Made by a program: the position numbers and the translations under genes. Shown here piece after piece: positions 44,566-52,426 of a stretch of DNA of 64,000 nucleotides (position 1 is its first letter; each line of letters begins with the position of its first letter). Below the pieces are notes generated by a model that saw only the letters and a list, made by a program, of their open reading frames with translations, was not told where the DNA came from and did no database searches. The stretch is from Butyrivibrio sp. X503 (GTDB lineage Bacteria > Bacillota > Clostridia > Lachnospirales > Lachnospiraceae). The stretch lies in NCBI RefSeq assembly GCF_003625475.1, contig NZ_RAIQ01000002.1, positions 434,001 through 498,000 on the forward strand, written 5' to 3'.

Positions 44566-46257
44566 TTAGTAATAGTACGCCACTTCAGCGTCATAAATTT
44601 CTTGCTTAAGTCCGGCCCTTTCTCTGCCTTCTTGTAGTTTTTCTTCTGCCTCTTCATCGCTTAAAACGTTGTAGCCCTTGTCCGCAAATATCCTTTCAGC
44701 TTCTGCAAACAGCTCTTCATTTTCATCATTTCGATCAATATAGCCATCGTCTGTGCTTATCACCATGTCATGGAGATAAGTAGGCGAAGATTCATCCTCT
44801 GAAAAACTTGTAAAACTAAAAGACAACGAATCCACATTGTTGGAAACAAGTACTGAATCGGGGTAATCGCTGCAAAGTGCGCCGTCATGGATAGCATCAA
44901 TGCCGTAATACTCGTAGAAATGGCACACACCGTCAGCGTCTATGAAATAGTCATTACCATAATGCAATGTTCCATTGGCATTTACCATGTAGCCAAGAAC
45001 ACCATTTTCTTTAAAATATATTGCTTTACGCTCCATTTCGTCCCCAACATAACAAATATATATTTTGTCATTAATTGCTTTCAAAACAATATAAGTCTTG
45101 CAGTTATTCGGGACATTCATCTCAACCAAGAACTCATAATTGCCATCCATTCCGCAATCCATGTAACGTCCGATTGTTTTATCTCCATAAGGAACGCTTA
45201 CACTTTCAGCACACTTACTTTTGATCTCTTTGATGCTACATTTTTTTCCTTCAGAAAATGCAGTACTAAACCATTTATCATTGGTAGTATCAATGCAAGA
45301 ACTCATGATAATTGCATCTGTCTCATTTTCCAGAAATGCCTTATACATATTTTTCGTTTGAGGATCAATATCCGAATAATCCAATACAGAGTCATCAACA
45401 GTGATAGAACCCCCATCAGATAATTCTTCATTCAGATCTGATGTCGATTTTATTTTGAAATCATCAAGCGTATGATCTTTATACTCAGAAATACCATCAT
45501 AAGAAGCTCTCAGATTATCCGGTGTGATATTGGAAAATCGGAAAATACTTTTAAACTTTTCTTCTCTGAAAGCCCCATTAAGTTCTATGTTAAAACTATT
45601 CAAAGAAATGAGCTTTCCCTCTTTATCATAATAAGAGGTCGAGTCATCATAATATACAACAAAGCCAATCAGATTTGTTGAAAAAGAATTCTCTTTTACC
45701 GAAACCGAATAATAGTTGATCCTTCCGCAACCTGCTCCATATCCCTGAAAATCTTTAAAAAGATATCTTGTCTCGCCCTGATAATCCACAAATCCCGCCA
45801 GATAATCCTCACTAATGTCCGGCTCGGATTCATCAATACCAAATCCCGAGGTGTCCATCTTTTCAATTTTATCTATACCACTGAATTCATAAAAAACATT
45901 TGTAGAATAATGACCGGTTCCGGCAACTCCGGACATAAGTATCTCCAAATTACCATCCTCGTCTATGTCCGTTACCGCATATGAATAACCACCTGTAAAT
46001 TCTATACCCTCAGCGCCATTATCATATTGACCGTCAACTATTTCCCACTGCTCCCTTGTATTGTAAAAGGTCATAAGCTGATCATCCACTGTAATTTCAT
46101 GATCAGAAGAAGCAACGCTAGAAGCTTGCACGTCGCTTTTCTCGGAAACACTTTCTGAATTGCCTGAGCAACCACACAGAATAGCTGCTATACATAATGG
46201 AATTATAGTCCTAATAACCTTAGGGAACGAGATTTGTGGTACATTTTTTGAAGTCAT
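44566..46257 (-). CDS. lipoprotein with EF-hand-like/FG-GAP-like motifs
   Basis: The 563-aa product has a longer signal region (MTSKNVPQISFPKVIRTIIPL then LCGC). Residues about 90-110 show AVTDIDEDGNLEIL, a DxDxDG metal loop, and 340-360 contain GRYMDCGMDGNYEFLVEM with YIVLKAINDKIYICYVGDEM, the same arrangement as in the lipoprotein at 28840-30354. The C-terminus ends with a helical AEEKLQEGRERAGLKQE segment. A 23-bp palindrome overlaps its predicted -10 box. Function unknown; the two proteins look like distant paralogs. Confidence 0.8.
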   Translation of the reverse strand: MTSKNVPQISFPKVIRTIIPLCIAAILCGCSGNSESVSEKSDVQASSVASSDHEITVDDQLMTFYNTREQWEIVDGQYDNGAEGIEFTGGYSYAVTDIDEDGNLEILMSGVAGTGHYSTNVFYEFSGIDKIEKMDTSGFGIDESEPDISEDYLAGFVDYQGETRYLFKDFQGYGAGCGRINYYSVSVKENSFSTNLIGFVVYYDDSTSYYDKEGKLISLNSFNIELNGAFREEKFKSIFRFSNITPDNLRASYDGISEYKDHTLDDFKIKSTSDLNEELSDGGSITVDDSVLDYSDIDPQTKNMYKAFLENETDAIIMSSCIDTTNDKWFSTAFSEGKKCSIKEIKSKCAESVSVPYGDKTIGRYMDCGMDGNYEFLVEMNVPNNCKTYIVLKAINDKIYICYVGDEMERKAIYFKENGVLGYMVNANGTLHYGNDYFIDADGVCHFYEYYGIDAIHDGALCSDYPDSVLVSNNVDSLSFSFTSFSEDESSPTYLHDMVISTDDGYIDRNDENEELFAEAERIFADKGYNVLSDEEAEEKLQEGRERAGLKQEIYDAEVAYYY

Positions 46258-46294
46258 ATTATGAATAGCTCCTTGTTGCTCTTAGTCAGAGTGA

Positions 46295-46317
46295 TTATAA
46301 CACAGATTGTGTGATAA
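46295..46317 (-). promoter_or_regulatory. palindromic operator over the -10 box of the lipoprotein gene
   Basis: TTAT-A-ACACA-GAT-TGTGT-G-ATAA is a 23-bp palindrome. On the minus strand its downstream arm overlaps TATAAT (46298-46293). A DNA-binding repressor site is the simple reading; the protein is unknown. Confidence 0.5.
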
Positions 46318-46392
46318 CTACGAATAGACGGGGATATCATGGGCAGCAAAATCAGGAAAAAAAGTCGTCTCGGAATACAATTCAAAGTTTTT

Positions 46393-46637
46393 CTGCCACT
46401 ATTTTCTTTTCTTTAAAAGTAGCAGTCGATTTTTGCCTAGGTATTCTGCCACTTTCTACACTTTTTCCAAAGTGGCAGTTTGTCTAATCTAAAATAAACT
46501 GCCTATATTTTCATTTTTGAAATAGTAGCAGAACATTACGTCAATAATTCACTGCCACTTTTTTGTATTCTACGATAGTAGCAGAATCCACTCACAAAAA
46601 AGCACTGCCACTATTTTATTTCCAGCAATAGTAGCAG
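46393..46637 (-). repeat. five-unit 53-bp-period array of 33-bp palindromes
   Basis: Units start at 46393, 46446, 46499, 46552 and 46605, each exactly 33 bp long and separated by 20-bp unique linkers. Plus-strand form: CTGCCACT (CTGCCTAT in the third) then 17 variable bases then AGTAGCAG (AGTGGCAG in the second). The middle keeps T-rich then A-rich sides, so the arms extend to about 11 bp in the fifth unit. No unit is found one period further on either side. Not a CRISPR: the repeats are variable in the centre and the linkers short. Confidence 0.85.
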
Positions 46638-46668
46638 TACTTACGACTAATCTATCAAATGGTTCGCT

Positions 46669-46851
46669 TCATAGAATTGGCCACTCTGAGCCAACATCCA
46701 ATCCATTCTCCAAAAGCCAATCATCTTCTGCTGATACAATCTTTTCATTGCCGGCATCATCAACAAGAGTTACCGATACCTTTGGCTTCTGCCCCGGCTG
46801 CAATTCTTCACAGCCATAATCCCCATCAAAAATCTGCTTTATCTTCCACAT
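46669..46851 (-). CDS. 60-aa hypothetical protein
   Basis: The product starts MWKIKQIFDGDYGCEELQPG and continues KPKVSVTLVDDAGNEKIVSA to SEWPIL. Composition and beta-strand pattern look natural, with a short Cys near residue 14, but the upstream site (GGGATGATTTTTTAATAGAA) is weak. Possibly in the same transcript as the two genes upstream. Family not recognised. Confidence 0.55.
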   Translation of the reverse strand: MWKIKQIFDGDYGCEELQPGQKPKVSVTLVDDAGNEKIVSAEDDWLLENGLDVGSEWPIL

Positions 46852-46902
46852 TTCTATTAAAAAATCATCCCTTCAGAATAATCTTATCTCCATCAACAAT
46901 TG

Positions 46903-47136
46903 TTACCTCTTATATCCGCAGTCAGCCTTCACCGGTCCATCCACTCCGGATTCGTAATGTGCTCTGAGCTCCATATTGATATCACGGATTTCTTTAAGGC
47001 CATCTATGTATGGCTGATACATTTCTATCAGCCCGGCGCTGCAGCCATCGCAGCTTCCATCGATATTGCCGATTGATTCCGCCACTATACGTTCTCTTTC
47101 TTCTCTTGTAGTATCTTTGATCAAAATAGATTTCAT
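46903..47136 (-). CDS. 77-aa Cys-containing hypothetical protein
   Basis: ATG 47136 with a GAGGTGAAT site gives MKSILIKDTTREERERIVAE, then SIGNIDGSCDGCSAGLIEMY and QPYIDGLKEIRDINMELRA. The pattern KD-TREER-x-IV-x-ES-x-G followed by a small Cys cluster and MYQPYIDG is one I have seen in many short clostridial proteins of unknown role. The gene begins 9 bp after the XRE-HD gene stop, so the two are probably translated from one message. Confidence 0.7.
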   Translation of the reverse strand: MKSILIKDTTREERERIVAESIGNIDGSCDGCSAGLIEMYQPYIDGLKEIRDINMELRAHYESGVDGPVKADCGYKR

Positions 47137-47145
47137 ATTCACCTC

Positions 47146-47961
47146 TCACAGCAATCTCTTGTATATATCCAACATGCTCTCCATCTGGTACTTCAGAAGC
47201 CACGCAGCGTTGTTATATTCCGTCGTATCTTTTATGGTTTTCAGCAAAACGGGATAATACTCTTCTGTTTCTTTTATCATACGGTAGATTCTATCACGGC
47301 TCAGCCCCCAGGACATTGTTGTGAGATTATTGCATCTGTCCATGCACTTTATGAGCGCAGCCTTGGGATTCTTTGAAATAGCCTTATAGTATGCACTTCT
47401 GATTTTTTGTCGATTCTCATCATTTGTCTTTTCACAAGTCAAAAGATTTACTAAGTCTTTCGTTTCTTCATCAACAGGAAGCTCATCTAATTTTGCGGAA
47501 CAATCCTCAACAACATCGTGAAGAAGGCAAGCGGCTATGATCGCATCATCCACAATCCCCATCGACAAAGCATGACAAGCGAGATTCAGCGGATGATAGA
47601 TATACGGAATCGAAGAATGTTTTCTGTTTTGACCTTCATGCGCCTTTATGGCATAATCGACAGCCTTGAGTGTAGCGGGGAGTTTAAAGTTTCTGGCTGT
47701 GGTTTTAACAAAGGTTTTCATGTGCTCCCAGTCATAAATTGCCTCTTTTGTCTTGAATGTATTGCTTTTCTCTTCGGCGATTGCAGAAACAGAAACGTCG
47801 AAGAATTCCGCCAGCTTGATCAGCTTATCGGTATCCGGCTTGTACTCATCTCTTTCCCAAGAAGATACGGCCTGAAAAGTTATTCCCAAAGCTTCCGCAA
47901 CCTGATCCTGCGTCATTTTTCTTTCTTCCCTAAGACGCTTGATATTTGTTCCAATACTCAT
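47146..47961 (-). CDS. XRE regulator fused to SpoT-like HD hydrolase domain
   Basis: The 271-aa product joins an XRE helix-turn-helix (residues 1-62, IKRLREERKMTQDQVAEALG, SWERDEYKPD) to an HD domain (about 95-260). The HD part has the RelA/SpoT hydrolase motifs: YAIKAHEGQNRKHSSIPYIY, HPLNLACHAL, LLHDVVEDCSAKLDELP and KCMDRCNNLTTM. This suggests a (p)ppGpp or related nucleotide pyrophosphohydrolase, or a sensor that binds it; no synthetase domain is present. ATG 47961 follows AGGAGGAATAAG. Function of the fusion is not described to my knowledge. Confidence 0.85.
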   Translation of the reverse strand: MSIGTNIKRLREERKMTQDQVAEALGITFQAVSSWERDEYKPDTDKLIKLAEFFDVSVSAIAEEKSNTFKTKEAIYDWEHMKTFVKTTARNFKLPATLKAVDYAIKAHEGQNRKHSSIPYIYHPLNLACHALSMGIVDDAIIAACLLHDVVEDCSAKLDELPVDEETKDLVNLLTCEKTNDENRQKIRSAYYKAISKNPKAALIKCMDRCNNLTTMSWGLSRDRIYRMIKETEEYYPVLLKTIKDTTEYNNAAWLLKYQMESMLDIYKRLL

Positions 47962-48115
47962 CTTATTCCTCCTAGAATTGCTTCGTTGAGAGATCTCTTC
48001 TTTACAGCTTTATACTATTGCCGAATCCACTATAATTCTAGCAAGTACAGATTTATGTTTCAATAATATATTCAAGTTGAACTTGAACTCGAATACCAAT
48101 GCAACAAAAAAGAGT

Positions 48116-48155
48116 AAAAAAAGCCTCTATCCCATATAGAGATAGAGGCAAAAAA
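48116..48155 (-). terminator. intrinsic terminator after MCP gene
   Basis: GCCTCTATC and GATAGAGGC form a 9-bp stem (48123-48149), with TTTTTTT on the minus strand side; the plus-strand side is also A/T-run flanked, so it may act both ways. Confidence 0.85.
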
Positions 48156-48177
48156 CATATTTGAAATTATTGCGACG

Positions 48178-49683
48178 TTACTCGTTCAATCCCTGTGAAA
48201 TCCGGTTGATGGTTTCCGCCATCGCGCTCAATTCTTCGATATTGGCATTGATCTCCTCCATCGCAGCACCCTGCGAAGCGATGTTATCATTTATACCGAC
48301 AGTCTTGTCCACCATTGTCTTGATAGTTTCCGACATATGGCTCAGCGTTTCGGCAATCTCCTTACTTGTATTTGTGGAAGTAACTGCAAGTCTTCCGACT
48401 TCTTCCGCTACCACAGCAAATCCCTTGCCGGCTTCTCCGGCCCTGGCTGCCTCAATCGATGCATTAAGTGAAAGAAGATTGGTCTGGGAGGCTATGTCTT
48501 GAATGATATCGATTATCTTAAGGGAACCCTCAACCGATTCATTTATCACGTCGGTTGACTTTACGATCTCAGCCTGTTTGTCGGCAACTCCGGTCATGTC
48601 TTTTGTCGCAGTGTCAACGGTTTTTGACATTTCGGAAAGAGCCTGCGTGAGGTTATTTACGCTGGTTCTCATCTGGCTCTCAATCTCTTTATTCTTCTTG
48701 GAATCCGTTATATCCAGAATTGATCCGGCAACAACTATAGGCGTACCGTCACTCTCCCTCACAGTCGTACCAACGGCCTTAAACCATCTGTAAACGCCAT
48801 CTTTACGCCTCAATCTGTATTCAATGTCAAAAGGTGTATTGCCGGAATAGTCATTGACATGCTTGCCAAAAGCGTCTAACGCCGCCTGTTTATCTTCCGG
48901 ATGAAGGCTGTCACTCCAAGAATTAAGCACATTCGGGAAATCATTCTCGTCACGGTATCCAAGAAGATGCCTAAATTGCTGGCTCCACCAGAAAGGATTA
49001 TCCGGATTGGAAGGATCTCTGCCGATAACGTTCATGCTCCAGCTACCCTCTGACAGAGTATTGTCGATGGCGTCGTGGCGCTGAGTCTCAATCTCCAGCT
49101 TTCTCGCCTGTTCCATCTGATCCGTTATATCAATGAATATTCCTATGAATATTTCAGGAACTCCGTTTTCATCCCTTGAAAGATTACCGGCAGCACGGTA
49201 CCACCTGTACTCACCCGACTTTGTCTGTAAACGGTAATTGACATCGTACTTCTTAGTGTTAGTCTTATCTTTCAAAGTTGCAGTAAACTCAGCAAGAACC
49301 ATATCCGCATCATCAGGATGCAATTTGCTCGTCCATGCCTCCAATGTGTTCGGAAAATCCGATGTATCATTATAGCCTATCATCCTGCGAAATTCATCGC
49401 TCCAATAGACCTTATTGACCTCTCCGGTCGCGGGATTGAAATACATTTCCCACATACCTGAATGTATTATTTCATTAACCATACCAAGCTTTTCGGTCTC
49501 GCCATTGGCGTATTCCATTATTTTGGAAACTTTATCATTTATCTGTCGTATTGCAGCCTTATCCGTCTCCGAAACAACTCCCTGATCACTTATCAGGCTT
49601 CCGCCCTTAAGTACATCCTCTACGCTTCCTCTGCCTATTGCTTCAAGTAGAATATCATTGTTTTTTTCCTTCTTGAATAACAT
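48178..49683 (-). CDS. cytoplasmic methyl-accepting chemotaxis protein with two PAS domains
   Basis: The 501-aa chemoreceptor lacks transmembrane segments. Two PAS_3-type domains occupy about residues 70-185 ([35 protein letters not shown]) and 205-320 ([34 protein letters not shown]). The C-terminal signalling hairpin (about 330-500) contains [20 protein letters not shown], then [17 protein letters not shown], the CheA-binding tip. PAS domains suggest sensing of redox, a small ligand or energy. No other chemotaxis gene is in the window. Confidence 0.93.
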   Translation of the reverse strand: MLFKKEKNNDILLEAIGRGSVEDVLKGGSLISDQGVVSETDKAAIRQINDKVSKIMEYANGETEKLGMVNEIIHSGMWEMYFNPATGEVNKVYWSDEFRRMIGYNDTSDFPNTLEAWTSKLHPDDADMVLAEFTATLKDKTNTKKYDVNYRLQTKSGEYRWYRAAGNLSRDENGVPEIFIGIFIDITDQMEQARKLEIETQRHDAIDNTLSEGSWSMNVIGRDPSNPDNPFWWSQQFRHLLGYRDENDFPNVLNSWSDSLHPEDKQAALDAFGKHVNDYSGNTPFDIEYRLRRKDGVYRWFKAVGTTVRESDGTPIVVAGSILDITDSKKNKEIESQMRTSVNNLTQALSEMSKTVDTATKDMTGVADKQAEIVKSTDVINESVEGSLKIIDIIQDIASQTNLLSLNASIEAARAGEAGKGFAVVAEEVGRLAVTSTNTSKEIAETLSHMSETIKTMVDKTVGINDNIASQGAAMEEINANIEELSAMAETINRISQGLNE

Positions 49684-49752
49684 AGCGAGCCTCCTTTGTA
49701 TGATTTTTCATGAAATTATACACTGTATAACAACACCTCGCTTTTTATTTTA

Positions 49753-50934
49753 TCACATCTTATAGCAATGCCAAAACTGACTTTTTGCTTCAAAAACATA
49801 CTCGCCGTCTTTTTCAATCTTTTCTTTAAAATAATCCAGGAGCTTATCTTCGTACCTCACTATGTTTTTTTCGTACTCCTTATAGTAGTCCTTCATCTTA
49901 GCCACTATTTCTTTTGCCTCGGTATAATGCCAATAATTGGGCAAAAGAACCGACTCCACCCTTGCAAAGTATTTCTGCATCATAGCTATATACTCATTTC
50001 TCTTAAGGGTCTGCTTGTCTACCGTCTCATCTATGAAAGACGCATCTTCGCCGACAGCTTCGATCACTTCTTTAAAGACATTATTCCAGTTTGCAACGTT
50101 TGCTCCGTTAAAAGAGAATACGCCATCTTCAGCTACAACGCGGCTTGCATGAGCAACAATAGCTTCAATGTTCTTAATCTCAATGTCAAGGTAGTGAGCC
50201 ACAACAAGGTCATATTCTCCCGTAGAATCAATTTTCTGCCAAGTCTTCTCATCCTCAAGATCGGCAAATTCAAGTTCAATGCTTACGCCTTCCGGAAGTG
50301 TATCCTTGTTATCGGCAATGTATTTTTCAAAATCATCGGCCCAACTTCCGTGAATGTCATAACCGGAAATCTTTGTTCCCTTAGGAATATCGGTCCAGTT
50401 GTTTCTCCAAAGCTTTGCGTATCCGCAGCCAAGATCAAGCACTCTATTATCTTCTTTAATATCAAGTGTTTGAAAGATTCTCACATACCAGTCAAGCTCT
50501 CCGCTTGTGTGCTTAAGCGCATCCCAGTGACGCTCATCGGCACTTTGGTCGGCACTAACATACTGAACGATACCAGCAACATCGTCCCAATCAAGTTCAT
50601 CTCCCCTAGCCAGTGTTCTCTTTATTGCATCAGTAGTTTTCTCAATACGGTACTTCTTTTCCTCCATCTTTTGAAGTTGAATCTCCAACGCATCTTTGAT
50701 GTCGCCGGCTTCGCCGCTTTTAAGATTGTCTCTTATCTCCTCAAGCGAAAAACCTATCTGCTTAAGCGCAACGATTTTTTCCAGGATCTGCAGCGCAGCT
50801 TCATCATACAAGCGATAGTTGCCCTCAGAATAATCGGTCGGCTTAAGCAACCCCTTTTCATCGTAAAGACGTATCGCTTTCTGTGATACTCCCGCCTTCT
50901 TTGCCATTTCTCCTGATGTCATTTTCTTTTCCAT
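49753..50934 (-). CDS. MerR-family regulator fused to SAM-dependent methyltransferase
   Basis: The 393-aa product starts at ATG 50934 (AAAGGAGGTTCCGAAA site). Residues 1-75 are a MerR helix-turn-helix (MTSGEMAKKAGVSQKAIRLY, then YRLYDEAALQILEKI), followed by a coiled coil (about 80-120). The C-terminal part (about 150-385) is a class I methyltransferase with motif I VLDLGCGYAKLW and a YDIHGSW motif II region, with no visible substrate motif. Such fusions may sense or methylate a small ligand. A dyad just upstream supports autoregulation. Confidence 0.9.
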   Translation of the reverse strand: MEKKMTSGEMAKKAGVSQKAIRLYDEKGLLKPTDYSEGNYRLYDEAALQILEKIVALKQIGFSLEEIRDNLKSGEAGDIKDALEIQLQKMEEKKYRIEKTTDAIKRTLARGDELDWDDVAGIVQYVSADQSADERHWDALKHTSGELDWYVRIFQTLDIKEDNRVLDLGCGYAKLWRNNWTDIPKGTKISGYDIHGSWADDFEKYIADNKDTLPEGVSIELEFADLEDEKTWQKIDSTGEYDLVVAHYLDIEIKNIEAIVAHASRVVAEDGVFSFNGANVANWNNVFKEVIEAVGEDASFIDETVDKQTLKRNEYIAMMQKYFARVESVLLPNYWHYTEAKEIVAKMKDYYKEYEKNIVRYEDKLLDYFKEKIEKDGEYVFEAKSQFWHCYKM

Positions 50935-50965
50935 TTTCGGAACCTCCTTTTCGTTTATAAATCCA

Positions 50966-50985
50966 CCTTAAGGGGTTCCCTAAGG
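50966..50985 (-). promoter_or_regulatory. candidate MerR operator upstream of its own gene
   Basis: CCTTA and TAAGG arms form a dyad (CCTTAAGGGG/TTCCCTAAGG, 20 bp). TTGACT (50995-50990 on the minus strand) lies just upstream, as at MerR-type promoters where the dyad sits between -35 and -10 with a long spacer. The -10 box is not clear. Confidence 0.5.
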
Positions 50986-51082
50986 GAAGAGTCAATGGGG
51001 TTTTGGGGTAAAAATCATTTCCCCATACAATAAATAATTATCGCCTGATACTTCTTCGCCTCTATTTTCCTCCGCGATTCCC

Positions 51083-51751
51083 CTAACAAATCCCCATAGC
51101 TTCCCACTTCTTCACAACTCCGCTGTACTTCTTACCTTTCTTTTGGACAAAAGACCTGATTCCGAAATTAAAGATGATGAAATGAAAAAGACTCTGCAAC
51201 AGATGCACACTCTTTTTCTCCATACCGTAAAAAAGCTTTCTCGCAGCCTTCTTGCCATTGGCATTAACCATTTCTTCAACGCCCGAAGCATCATTAAACG
51301 GAGCCTTTATAAGAACGCTGTCGCTGAGCCTTCCGCCCGAATACAGCACAAGATTATTCAAAACCTTCAGCGTGTCTTTATTTCCGTAATTCTCACCTGT
51401 TGCGACCGTGACACAGTACTTCCCGTAAAGAAGCTGCTCAATAACAAAATGTCCGCGATCTATGAAATCCTTCATGATTCCGGACACGTTGCTCGCATAT
51501 GTGGGCGAACCGAGCACAAGCCCGTCAGCCTCCGCGATCTTTTTGGACAACTCTTCCGCGTCGTCATCTATATGGCATTGCCCTGTCGTATAACAAGAAC
51601 AGCAGCCGATGCAATGCGACATATTTATATTTCCAAGCTCAACAAACTCAACATCTACGCCAAAACCAACCAGTTCCTTCTCGATAACATGAAGCGTCTT
51701 TGCCGTGACACCGATGTTTCTAGGGCTCCCGTTGATTACCAATACTTTCAT
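51083..51751 (-). CDS. flavodoxin-fold FMN oxidoreductase with Cys cluster
   Basis: The 222-aa product has the NADPH-dependent FMN reductase phosphate loop (INGSPRNIGVTAKT), then HCIGCCSCYTTGQCHIDDD, the cysteine motif of iron-sulfur flavoproteins, and VLGSPTYASNVSGIMKDF, the FMN loop. It binds FMN and perhaps a 4Fe-4S cluster. A hydrophobic segment near residue 185 (LFHFIIFNFGI) is unusual. Related to the oxidoreductase at 63033-63662. Confidence 0.88.
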   Translation of the reverse strand: MKVLVINGSPRNIGVTAKTLHVIEKELVGFGVDVEFVELGNINMSHCIGCCSCYTTGQCHIDDDAEELSKKIAEADGLVLGSPTYASNVSGIMKDFIDRGHFVIEQLLYGKYCVTVATGENYGNKDTLKVLNNLVLYSGGRLSDSVLIKAPFNDASGVEEMVNANGKKAARKLFYGMEKKSVHLLQSLFHFIIFNFGIRSFVQKKGKKYSGVVKKWEAMGIC

Positions 51752-51846
51752 ACTTTATCTCCCACCTTTGCGATTATTATTAAGATAATTATAATACTGA
51801 AAAAAGGAAACGGAGCAATGCACTCCGTTTCCAAATCACGTTTTAT

Positions 51847-52320
51847 TTATTCAAAATCCTGGGCATCATGAATATCGCTCATATCATGCATGTCGTGAAG
51901 GTCATGAATATCATCTCCCTCATAGCCGATATTCTGCATGCTCACTGTTCTTCTGCGAAGTCTCGCATTCTCGGATGCATGAAGAAGATAATCCTTGATC
52001 TCGCGTCCGTGCTTGATATTCTTCATCGTGATAGTCTTATCCGTTACGTCCGAAGTGAAGCAGATAATTGTTGAAAGACCGAAGATACGCTGAAAGAGCG
52101 ATCTTGTTATCTCAACATCAGAGATCTTGTACATATAACAATCATTTTCTTTTACGGTAAAAAAGCCTTTGATTATCGTAAGATCATTGTCTCTAAGTTC
52201 ATATTTGGTAAAAGTCCAAGGAAGGCCAAAGAAAAGAAGTCTCTGTCTTTCCCTGTAACGAATTTCCCCTTTTGCATTTATGGATTCCTGGTACTGCTCT
52301 TTATTTACAATCTTGCTCAT
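51847..52320 (-). CDS. bacterial PH-domain protein with Asp/His-rich tail
   Basis: ATG 52320 with AAGGAGAGACT gives 157 aa. The central part (FGLPWTFTKYELRDNDLTII, TVKENDCYMYKISDVEITRS, FGLSTIICFTSDVTDKTITM) matches the bPH_2 (YdbT-like) fold, though membrane helices seen in longer members are absent. The last 22 residues are a repeated D-x-H-D pattern (DDIHDLHDMHDMSDIHDAQD), possibly a metal-binding tail. Function unknown. Confidence 0.72.
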   Translation of the reverse strand: MSKIVNKEQYQESINAKGEIRYRERQRLLFFGLPWTFTKYELRDNDLTIIKGFFTVKENDCYMYKISDVEITRSLFQRIFGLSTIICFTSDVTDKTITMKNIKHGREIKDYLLHASENARLRRRTVSMQNIGYEGDDIHDLHDMHDMSDIHDAQDFE

Positions 52321-52426
52321 AGTCTCTCCTTTCATACCTATGTAAAACAATATACAGCTATATCATTACATTCGCAATATGAACAGCTCCCTTTGTCCGG
52401 CAAAGACCACTTTTAGGCAAAACGCT

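Noticed and set aside
46393..46637. CRISPR array.
   Set aside because: Repeat centres vary in every unit, linkers are only 20 bp, there are five units and no cas genes are present. It is treated as a palindromic array instead.
49768..50886. 372-codon open frame opposite the MerR-methyltransferase gene.
   Set aside because: It lies antisense to a well-supported gene, shows an unnatural residue mix and has no ribosome site.
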